Positions 9,640 to 17,204 of a stretch of 64,000 nucleotides of DNA are shown here, in pieces. The notes beneath the pieces are model-generated. The model had not been told where the DNA came from, ran no database searches, and saw only the letters and a list, made by a program, of their open reading frames with translations. The position numbers and the translations under genes were made by a program. The stretch comes from DASWUZ01 sp036401395. Its GTDB lineage: Bacteria > Acidobacteriota > Terriglobia > Terriglobales > Acidobacteriaceae. The stretch is taken from assembly GCA_036401395.1 (NCBI GenBank), contig DASWUZ010000123.1:1-64000 (forward strand), given 5' to 3'. Numbering within the stretch: the stretch's first letter is position 1; each line of letters opens with the position of its first letter.

Positions 9640-10065
9640 TGCTCCGCATCGGCTGAATAGGAACGCGTCACCCAGAATGGGAGCTACGGAGTAACTAAAA
9701 GTTCCTCTCGGGAAAGTTGCTGAAACAGGCTGCTAATAGAAAAAGGTGTAGGGGGTACCTTGTAAGTGAGCGCGCGTTGCTGTGGGGAACTCTATGACTG
9801 CAGACCCTTAGCCGGCCTTGCTGCCCAATGTTGAGCAACGCGCATGCAGTGTGCGACCCGCCTCCGAACTCCCTTCCAAGAACTCATCTAGGGGGTGCTC
9901 TATGAAGCCACGGCTGCGTACCAAGAGAGTGAGCACGAAGGTTATTGAAAGGGAGGGGAGCCCGCAGGAGAGCGACAGACACAGGTCGATGCACGTAGTC
10001 GAAATTGAAGCGGCGAGAGCCTCCAAAATGTAGCGGCGTCACCAGAATTCAATAAGTATCAACAG
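9640..10065 (+). repeat. dispersed repeat unit, copy 1 (dead MobC-like gene)
   Basis: This stretch aligns with 14,270-14,820: CTCCGCATCGG, then GGAGTAACT.AAAGTT, GGGGAAC, then the leader GAGCGC.CGTTGCTG, ATGTTGAGCAACGC and finally a gene starting MKPRLRTK. Copy 1 has an internal deletion in the gene part. The two copies are in direct orientation about 4.6 kb apart and bracket Rhs fragments 2 and 3. A third partial copy of the first 45 bases lies at 12,207-12,255. Confidence 0.7.
9902..10033 (+). pseudogene. RHH/MobC-like protein, internally deleted (copy 1)
   Basis: The frame starts MKPRLRTKRVSTKV, as in the copy at 14,536, and ends VVEIEAARASKM. The middle, which should hold the ribbon-helix-helix core seen in copy 2 (LAEWVREALL), is lost, leaving 43 residues. 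A ribosome site GGGGGTG precedes the ATG. In intact relatives this start is typical of small DNA-binding relaxosome (MobC-like) proteins; that identification is from memory of the motif. Confidence 0.55.
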
Positions 10066-10066
10066 G

Positions 10067-11715
10067 GGTATTTACTTCAAAACGCTTGTAAACGACTCAT
10101 TCGACACGGATAGAACCGATGATCTGTTTCTGGACGGTGCCGATGGCGGTCGCACCGCCAATTACGGGTATGATTCGATGGGACGGTTGATCTCGGCTAA
10201 GACCAACGGCTCCTCTGGTTACCCGCAATGGGGACTATCTGAGAGCTACGACCGGTATGGAAACCGCCTGAACCAGGCGGTCACGGCGGGAAGTGGGCCG
10301 TCGAGCAATCTAAGTTTTGGGTCGAACAATCAGCCCACCGGCTACACGTTCGACTCGAGCGGCAACATGACCGTGGAGCCGCTTTCCCCGCCCAACAACA
10401 TGACCTATGACGGTGAGAACCGGATGACGGCCTTCAGCGGAATTGGGGGAGCGGCGAGCTACACCTATGACGGAAATGGATTGCGGGTAGTCAAATCCGT
10501 GCAAAGTGGGACGACAACTGTCAGTGTCTTCGCAGGCTCCTCGGTGATTGCCGAATACGACAACGGCGAGGCCCCGACGTCTCCTTCACGGGAGTACATC
10601 TACAACCCTGCGGGCGGCGCGACGACCGGGCTGCTGGCCATGATCAGCGGGGGCATAACGACCTACTATCATCAGGACAGTCTATCTGTCCGGCTGACGA
10701 CGAATGGCAGCGGATCCATCTCAACTCAGGACGGAACTTTCCCGTTCGGCGAGTCGTGGTATCAATCCGGCACTTCGAACAAATGGATATTCACCAGCTA
10801 TCAACGAGACTCGGAAAGCGGCCTGGTCTACTCCCTTGCTCGCTACTACAACAGCCGCACGGGAACGTTCTGCTCGGCGGATCCTCTGGCCGGTTCGCCC
10901 GATGATCCGCAGTCGTGGAACAGGTATCCGTATGGACGGAATGACCCCATCGACATCACCGATCCCAGCGGAAAGTCTTGGTGGAGTTCGCTTCTCATCG
11001 GCGCTGGAGTAGCTGCCGCAATCTATTTCGCACCTGATATAGAAACATTCCTCGGTGAACACTTGGGACTGGCGCTTGGTGATTCTGCCCAGTCTGTATT
11101 AGCAACGCCCGCAGCCAATCCGGGACACGCCATAGGGCTCCTATTAAGGCCTGCCGTGCAGGCAGCTGGCGTAGCTGGTACGGAGGGCGCTGCTGCTGCT
11201 GGATCTGGCCTCGGCGCTGCCATCGCCGGTGGCGCAATTGCTGCCGGGGCCGCGCAGGCTGTCGACCAGCCGAAGACGCAAACGCCTAGAGGTGGCTGTG
11301 CACAGACTGTTCCCGGCACCGCCTCGAAGTACTGCGGTCCTCTACAGGACGGATTAGACGCCGCCAAAAAAGCACTTCAACGAAAGAAGTGCAACAAATT
11401 CTATGGTGGACAAGGGGCAGAGACTCTGAGCGGCACTACGTATCGATTCTTGCATCTACCCGATCCGACAACCGGTGCCGCAACCATCGACCCGAGCCAC
11501 GTCTTCGTAAACTCAGATGGGCCATACATGAACTACACGCCCACGCAAGGTAAAGCAGGCCCATCGGTCGATTTTGGACACAAGGTCAATTCCGTGGCTT
11601 CCTCCTTCTGCATGAGCTTGGACACCAGCTCAGTCCGGTTACGGGTTTCGGCCCGGATACAGGTAGCCCCTTGAACCAAAAGCAGTCCGGTTGGGTGTTG
11701 TCTCACTGCTTCTAA
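10067..11715 (+). pseudogene. Rhs fragment 2 with frameshifted metalloprotease tip
   Basis: An orphan Rhs C-terminal region joined directly to repeat copy 1. YD repeats (NYGYDSMGRLISAKT, YDGENRMTAFSG) lead into the core (YQRDSESGLVYSLARYYNS, then DDPQSWNRYPYGRNDP) and a variable tip beginning DPSGKSWWSSLL with a small hydrophobic Gly/Ala region. The open frame ends at 11,674, but shifting frame near 11,605-11,610 gives LHELGHQLSPVTGFGPDTG and a natural end SHCF with stop at 11,713-11,715. HELGH is a zinc-peptidase HExxH motif, so the ancestral tip was probably a metalloprotease-like toxin. As it stands the motif is not translated. Confidence 0.75.
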
Positions 11716-11729
11716 GAAAGAGAGGCCCG

Positions 11730-12116
11730 ATGCGATCAAAAGTATTGAAGTTCTGGCTTGTGGCTGTAACTTTTGCGTTGTGCTGTTCTGTGGCGACTGC
11801 CACCTCTCCAGGAAGAATTAAGGGCCAAGTCTTGGACTCAGAGGGGGCCGTCATAGAGGGTGCACATCTGCTGCTCCATTCAGACCCGTCAGGGCAGAAT
11901 AGGCCAGCCGCTCGTTCTGACGTCATGCGCGAGACCGACGCGGCGGGACTATTCGATGTCCAACTAGAGCCTGGATTCTATGATGTGTGCGTCATGGCGA
12001 CTGCGTTTACACCGGATTGCCACAAGATTTTTATCACAAATGGAAAAACCATCCCATATGACGCCCGACTGAAAGCGGACCCCCTTGTGATTCAGCATCT
12101 GGGCGACACGTTTTAG
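11730..12116 (+). CDS. secreted carboxypeptidase-regulatory-like (Ig-fold) protein
   Basis: A 128-residue protein with a signal peptide (VLKFWLVAVTFALCCSVATA) and a CarboxypepD_reg-like beta-sandwich: GRIKGQVLDSEGAVIEGA, TDAAGLFDVQLEPGFYDV and a C-terminal KTIPYDARL strand. The ATG at 11,730 follows AAGAAAGAGAGG. It starts 14 bases after the restored stop of the Rhs metalloprotease tip, the place where Rhs immunity genes usually sit. A protective role against an exported protease is a guess; such domains are also common in unrelated acidobacterial secreted proteins. Confidence 0.65.
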   Translation: MRSKVLKFWLVAVTFALCCSVATATSPGRIKGQVLDSEGAVIEGAHLLLHSDPSGQNRPAARSDVMRETDAAGLFDVQLEPGFYDVCVMATAFTPDCHKIFITNGKTIPYDARLKADPLVIQHLGDTF

Positions 12117-12206
12117 GTCGGTGACGGCCGCGTTCTTCCGGGGCAGTCTCGCTGTCTGTCCCGACCCTGAAAATCCGACCCTGAGTCAGTATCCCAAGGG
12201 CGATGC

Positions 12207-12255
12207 TGCCTCCGCATCGGGAGAATAGGGATATAGTACCCAGAATGAGGTGCGT
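12207..12255 (+). repeat. partial third copy of the dispersed repeat start
   Basis: The sequence CTGCCTCCGCATCGG..GAATAGG......TACCCAGAATG matches the beginning of repeat copy 1 (9,636-9,680) and more weakly copy 2 (14,270-14,315). Only the first 45 or so bases are present, with no gene behind. The surrounding stretch 12,117-12,361 shows no coding sequence. Confidence 0.5.
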
Positions 12256-12361
12256 GTGCCTCATCTTCATGTCGCGACCCCGCTTGGCGTCGATCTAGTT
12301 ATCGCAATCAAGCTCACTCAATCCGTCGCGACCGTCGGCCCTGACGGGCAGAGTGACTTCC

Positions 12362-12542
12362 AGAAGGCGATGGCGGCACCCGCCTTCTAGCAGAAGTAGC
12401 ACGAAAAGCTCATGGCACGGACGATGCGGCCAATCACCTTGATCCGAACGGGACATTTCATGGCGCAAATTGCGCGTTCGGGATCATCGGCAATGACAAA
12501 TTCGATGCGGCGTTCAAGAGTGCTCTCAATACCTCTGGGTGA
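12362..12542 (+). pseudogene. remnant of an Rhs tip or other small domain
   Basis: A frame with protein-like composition but no start: LLAEVARKAHGTDDAANH, DPNGTFHGANCAFGIIGN, FDAAFKSALNTSG then TGA at 12,540-12,542. Its place between Rhs fragments 2 and 3 suggests a displaced C-terminal tip. I do not recognise the domain. Confidence 0.3.
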
Positions 12543-12690
12543 GGCAGATGGCTCTACAGGTGCTCATAAATGGCTTGACTCCACCGACGCACGAGTAGGG
12601 TTTAGTACCTCACTCATCATGACAACGACAGACTCCACCCGCCAAGTCATACCTGAATCCAGTCGGTGCCGAATAAGCGATAGGGGCTGA

Positions 12691-13882
12691 TTGAGAGACC
12701 CATGTGACCTTATTGGTGGAATCATAAATGGCATTCACGCCGCGCGCCTTCGAGCAGTCGACTCCCGGCAGAATTGGGCCTTTTACTATGACACTTTGAA
12801 TCGCCTGGTAGTCAATTACTACACCCAGTACGTCTACAACGCTCTTGGAGTGCGAGTAGCAAAAGCAAGCATCGCCGGAGCAGGGTTTCCAGCGGCAGGA
12901 GCGGTCTGCGCAGCTCCAGGAGTGGCGTCAGGGTTCATGCTAACGAACCAATATCTGCTCGATCAAAGCGGCGATCAGGTGACTGAACTGAATGGCTCTG
13001 GCACGTGGCTGCACTCGAACGTCTGGGCCGGCGCCCACCTAGACGCAACTTACGACATCAATGGCTTGCACTTCCACTTGGCAGACCCGCTCGGCACCCG
13101 GCGCATTGAAACTGCCGCGGCCGGGACTATAGACGGAACGTACCAAAGTCTTCCCTTCGGAGACAACCTGGTCGCTTCCGGCTACGACGCGACCGAGCAC
13201 CATTTTACCGGCAAAGAAAGAGACTTCGAATCCGGTAACGACTACTTCGGTGCGAGATACTACGCGTCGAGCATTGGCCGCTGGATGAGCCCAGACTGGG
13301 CGGATAAACCAGAGGCTGTGCCGTACTCACAACTCGACAATCCGCAGTCTCTGAATCTATACGGATACATGGGCAACAATCCTCTTTCTAAAGCCGACAA
13401 GGATGGTCACTGCTGGCCGGTTTGCACGGCAATTCTTGGTGCCGGGTTAGGTGCGCTCGCTGAAGCTGGTACTGAATATCTGAAGGGAGAGACGCTCAGC
13501 CCATACAAGATCGGAGCGGCGGCGTTAGCCGGACGCATCACGGGAGCTATCGCGGGCCCGATTGGAGACGCGGCAGAGTTGGGGGTTGCGGCTAAAGTTG
13601 GGGGACAATTAGCGGCCAATCTCATTGGCGGAGCCGTCGAGCGGAAGCTTAACGGACAAAAGGTTCTTGATCCGAAGGCTGCCATTGCCGACGCCGCTGG
13701 TGCAGCCGCTACCGGCAAGGTAGCGAAGGGACTCGAAAAGCACGCTTGCGTCCGAGGTTGTGAAAAAGGTCTCTGGAGCTGCCATCGAAGTCACCGGCGG
13801 TGTAGCGAAGAACCTGCTGACAGCCAAGCCGGAGGCGCACAAACCAGAAGTTCCTAAGGATAAGAGACCTGGTTCCAACTGA
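12691..13882 (+). pseudogene. Rhs fragment 3, frameshifted tip
   Basis: A third orphan Rhs end. From about 12,825 it repeats the core of fragment 1 (YVYNALGVRVAKASIAG, GTRRIETAAAG, HHFTGKERDFESGNDYFGAR, SLNLYGYMGNNPL). The tip differs: DKDGHCWPVCTAILGAGLG then a Gly/Ala-rich hydrophobic region (LAGRITGAIAGPIGDAAELG). The first frame stops at 13,857. After a shift near 13,735 a second frame continues STLASEVVKKVSGAAIEVTG to a stop at 13,880-13,882, a better-looking end. No proper N-terminus exists. The glycine-zipper-like tip could be membrane-active. Confidence 0.7.
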
Positions 13883-13920
13883 CAAATTAGCTGCATCAAA
13901 GCGAATCGGCGGGACCGAAG

Positions 13921-14217
13921 ATGAAACTTGAACTGAAGAAGTGGCCGTTTGGAGCAATCGTTGCTCTGTCTATTATCCTCAGTGTGTTCCACGCACTTGT
14001 TCAGCTCAGGTGGGCGGCGCTCAGGTATAGATCGTTCGGACCACGACCCCTTGGAGCACAAGCGGTTATCGCCGTCGAAGTGCTTCTCCTGATGGTCATT
14101 TTCACTGTTGGCATGATGCACGTGAGCGACGAGGAGAGCACATCGTCCTCGGGAAGGTACTATCTCGGGATCGTAACAGCTGTTGGAGCATGGATCGTTG
14201 TCTCGTTCTTCATTTGA
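13921..14217 (+). CDS. small three-helix membrane protein, possible immunity protein
   Basis: A 98-residue protein with three hydrophobic segments (about residues 10-28, 46-66 and 82-97) separated by short charged loops, starting ATG at 13,921. It lies 38 bases after the restored end of Rhs fragment 3, in the same direction. Small membrane proteins in this position are often immunity proteins for Rhs tips that act on the membrane, but no family is recognised, and the role is inferred from position only. Confidence 0.55.
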   Translation: MKLELKKWPFGAIVALSIILSVFHALVQLRWAALRYRSFGPRPLGAQAVIAVEVLLLMVIFTVGMMHVSDEESTSSSGRYYLGIVTAVGAWIVVSFFI

Positions 14218-14269
14218 GTCGTTCTGGCATGTCGGTTGTCAGATGCATCGTTTCGATCAAGAGCGCGCT

Positions 14270-14820
14270 GCCTACGGCATTGGAAGTAGGTGACACAACA
14301 CCCCGGATCGGATGTTGTGGAGTAACTGAAAGTTACGCTTGGGGAACTTGCTGAAAACAGTAGCTAATAGACAGAAATATCTATGTTGGCGTTACCCTAG
14401 AGGTGAGCGCACGTTGCTGACGGGGAACCATATGAGTCTCAACCCCTTAGTCCGCCTCCGGCCCCGTTGCCCGATGTTGAGCAACGCATGACGAGCATGT
14501 GGCCTCTCCCCGAAAATCCTCTCTGGCGGTGCAGCATGAAGCCGCCGCTCCGTACAAAGTCAGTCGGCACGAAGGACAGCGAGGCGGAGTTCGCGTTGCT
14601 GGAGGAACGTGCGCGTGTGGCCGGGATGCGTCTGGCCGAGTGGGTTCGCGAGGCGCTATTGCTGCGCAATAGTAGAGGAGTCGACAATCGAACTTTATGG
14701 GCTGAAGGCCTCGCCACTTTGGCGAAGAGAGGGCTTCGGTTCTGTAGTCGAAATTGATGCGGCGAGAGCATCCAATATGTAGCGGATTCTCCAGAATTCA
14801 ATAAACTTCCACAGGGACGT
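14270..14820 (+). repeat. dispersed repeat unit, copy 2
   Basis: The longer copy of the unit described at 9,640. Shared landmarks are TGTGGAGTAACTGAAAGTTAC, GAGCGCACGTTGCTGACGGG, GATGTTGAGCAACGCATG, the MKP..LRTK gene start, the gene end encoding VVEIDAARASNM, and the tail TCCAGAATTCAATAA. It stops about 60 bases before the displaced tRNA fragment. Confidence 0.7.
14536..14782 (+). pseudogene. RHH/MobC-like DNA-binding protein, frameshifted (copy 2)
   Basis: The open frame (73 residues, ATG 14,536 to stop 14,757) shows a ribbon-helix-helix-like core: RTKSVGTKDSEAEFALLEE then RVAGMRLAEWVREALLLRN, as in small MobC/relaxosome accessory proteins. After residue 50 it drifts. Another frame then gives VVEIDAARASNM with stop at 14,780-14,782, which is also the end of copy 1, so copy 2 has a deletion or shift as well. 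The truncated 73-residue product might still bind DNA, but the gene is best called broken. Confidence 0.55.
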
Positions 14821-14878
14821 TGATTCTGAACGGCCCTCAAACTGCTCATTATAAACCGGTAGCCTTCATGACATAACT

Positions 14879-14929
14879 CTGGTTCGGAACCAGGGGGTTG
14901 GAGGTTCAAATCCTCTCTCCCCGACCATT
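14879..14929 (+). repeat. attR-like displaced 3' half of tRNA-Pro
   Basis: Matches tRNA-Pro from the anticodon stem through CCA plus TT (positions 55-105) with two mismatches. Nothing resembling the D arm or 5' acceptor strand lies upstream, so it is not a tRNA gene. It is the expected right end of an element integrated into tRNA-Pro. Confidence 0.85.
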
Positions 14930-15009
14930 ATTTGGATATTTTGTAAACATTCTCGGCATTGGTGATGCTTTCAATTGGCGGTTGCTCGTTCCTGGTGCTA
15001 CGTTCCAGC

Positions 15010-15215
15010 ATGGGGCGTGTGGCCCGCATTGTGGTTGCCGGTCTTCACATCACGTGACTCAGCCGGAAACCGGGAAGCGATTTTCTTCCAGGGACGACCA
15101 CGAGATTTACCTCGATCTGCTTGCCGCGCAAACCTCGAAGGCGGGGGCGAGGTTTGGCGTATTGCCTGATGCCTAACCACGTGCACGTTCGCCAGGTACC
15201 ACCTTCATTGCCATG
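15010..15215 (+). pseudogene. REP-associated tyrosine transposase (RAYT/IS200-like) remnant
   Basis: Three frames together spell a RAYT start: MGRVARIVVAGL (from ATG 15,010), then HHVTQ and DDHEIYLDLLAAQTSKAG in a second frame, then CLMPNHVHV (15,163-15,189) in a third. NHVHV carries the His-x-His metal site of the HUH/Y1 nuclease. The gene is frameshifted at least twice and breaks off soon after, before the catalytic Tyr region. It lies 80 bases outside the displaced tRNA fragment. The rest of the gap to 15,443 shows nothing. Confidence 0.65.
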
Positions 15216-15443
15216 CTAAGACGGTGCATGGATTGTAGAAAATTGCTGATTCCGTCCAACATCAACCGGAACGCAGAATCAGGGAATGATTACGCGGGGT
15301 GAGGTACTATGGTGCTCGAAGGGCGGGTCTGCAGAACTGTCACCTCAGGGGAAAAGTGGTGCACAGATCTCATATGTTGTTGAGACTTACTTCATTCAGG
15401 ATGGTTGATAGATCACACATACTTGTAACTCCATCGCATCAAG

Positions 15444-17204
15444 CTATTGTGCATGCCGTTCATAACCACGGGAGCCATTACCTTCAGTTAGCGTGATGTA
15501 GGAATCTACATTTGCCGGGGGCTGAAAGGATTCTGTTTCGCCGTCAGGCCAGCGCACCTCGATGCTCTTGATCGCTGTGCCAGCTCCCAGTCCGAAGTGA
15601 AGGCGAAGATCGCTGGACGAATTATAGCTTGAACCGCTGCGGACTTCATCGACCCAGTTGCGCTTCGGTCCATGAATAGTCACCCGCGCACCGATAGCGT
15701 CACGATTTGACTTAGTTCCGATAAGTTGCAGACCTATCCAATGATTGGGGTTTTTAGCAACGTTCACAAGCAGCATGGGCACGTCGCTGAGGTTGTTAAC
15801 GACAGCCTCAAGCCGGCCGTCATTGAACAGATCGGCGATGGCTAGACCCCGACCCGATTGGGGCGTAACTAGTCCGGGCCCTGAGGACTTGCTTACATCT
15901 TTGAACTTGCCATTGCCAAGGTTGTAATAAAGGAACCGCGGTTCGCGGTAGGCAGCTCCCAGCTTTTCCGAATCGACCTCTGGATACACGTGACCATTCA
16001 CCACAAGCAGGTCGGGCCAGCCATCATTGTCCACGTCGGCAAACATCGTGCCCCAACCCAAAGCGTCGCTATTGATGGCAAGCCCAGCCGCAAACGTAAC
16101 ATCTGTATAGGTGCCGTCGCCATTGTTGTGGTAGAGCGTTGACGTGTCATCAGAGAAATTTGTCTTGAATAGATCGAGTCTTCCGTCCCCATCATAGTCT
16201 GCAGCCGTGGAACCCATGCCAGCCTGCTCGCGGCCATCCTCATTGAATGCCGCTCCGGCATCGGCGCCAACATCGGTAAAGGTACCATCGTGGTTATTGC
16301 GATATAGTATCGCGGGCGTAGAGTCGCACGCGACGTATATGTCGGGCCATCCGTCGTCGTTATAATCCAACGTTGTGACCGAGAAGCAATAGTGGCCTGT
16401 AGTTTTCTCAATGCCGCTTGTCTTACTCACGTCTTCGAACTTGCCATTGCCCAGGTTATGAAAGAGAAGGTTGGGTGCGCTATCAAGTCCACGCGGGCCG
16501 CACATAACAGCTACACCCTTCCAGTTGCAGGATGCGGCTTGCCCTGGGGCCGGCGTCTTTGCCAGATCGAAGTGGACGTAGTTCGCAACCACTAAATCAA
16601 GCTTTCCATCGCGGTCGTAGTCGATGAATGCGCAGCCGGTACCCCACTCTTTGCCGCTGCCCGCCACACCGGCCTGCTCCGCCACTTCCTTGAAGGTACC
16701 GTCCCGCTGATTATGGTATAGCCGGTTCTTTCCATAGCCGGTGACATAAAGATCGTCGTATCCGTCATTGTCGTAGTCACCAACACACGCACCCTGGCCC
16801 CACGCGGTAGCAGCCAGGCCGGCCTTTTTAGTTACATCGGTGAAGGTGCCGTCATGGTTGTTATGGAATAGGTGACTTGTCGGCTTATCTGAAGGCCCAG
16901 GCATCTTCTGGTTAGGCAGAGTAGAGCCATTCACGATAAAAATGTCGGGCCAACCATCCCGGTCATAGTCGATGATCGCCACTCCAGAACCGGTGGACTC
17001 TATGATGTAGCGTTTTGACTCCAGGCCGCCGTTCACATTGCGGACTGCTATCCCCGCCTGGCCGGCCATGTCGACGAACCAGGCCGGACCTGGATGATCA
17101 GAGGTTGGCGGGTAGGGCGATTGGCTGACCCCGTCGGGAGAGATGACAGATATTAGTAACACCGCAGTTATAACGCGGCCGCAGCTTACCAGGATCTTAG
17201 CCAC
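15444..17204 (-). CDS. secreted CRTAC1-like FG-GAP/ASPIC-UnbV protein
   Basis: A 586-residue protein with a signal peptide (about residues 1-27), then a series of FG-GAP/VCBS repeats with calcium-loop-like motifs (IIDYDRDGWPDIFIVNGS, GDYDNDGYDDLYVTGYG) alternating with HNNHDGTFTDVTKKAG units, which together should form a beta-propeller. It ends with an ASPIC/UnbV domain (GTKSNRDAIGARVTI, VRSGSSYNSSSDLRLHFGLG, EVRWPDGE). The GTG start overlaps the stop of the upstream paralogue by one base, so the two are translationally coupled. Function in bacteria is not established; an extracellular or periplasmic binding role is likely. Confidence 0.9.
   Translation of the reverse strand: MAKILVSCGRVITAVLLISVISPDGVSQSPYPPTSDHPGPAWFVDMAGQAGIAVRNVNGGLESKRYIIESTGSGVAIIDYDRDGWPDIFIVNGSTLPNQKMPGPSDKPTSHLFHNNHDGTFTDVTKKAGLAATAWGQGACVGDYDNDGYDDLYVTGYGKNRLYHNQRDGTFKEVAEQAGVAGSGKEWGTGCAFIDYDRDGKLDLVVANYVHFDLAKTPAPGQAASCNWKGVAVMCGPRGLDSAPNLLFHNLGNGKFEDVSKTSGIEKTTGHYCFSVTTLDYNDDGWPDIYVACDSTPAILYRNNHDGTFTDVGADAGAAFNEDGREQAGMGSTAADYDGDGRLDLFKTNFSDDTSTLYHNNGDGTYTDVTFAAGLAINSDALGWGTMFADVDNDGWPDLLVVNGHVYPEVDSEKLGAAYREPRFLYYNLGNGKFKDVSKSSGPGLVTPQSGRGLAIADLFNDGRLEAVVNNLSDVPMLLVNVAKNPNHWIGLQLIGTKSNRDAIGARVTIHGPKRNWVDEVRSGSSYNSSSDLRLHFGLGAGTAIKSIEVRWPDGETESFQPPANVDSYITLTEGNGSRGYERHAQ

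Noticed and set aside
12412..12690. 92-codon plus-strand frame between Rhs fragments
   Set aside because: Arg/Ser/Thr-rich composition and no ribosome site; another frame here (12,362-12,542) looks more protein-like.
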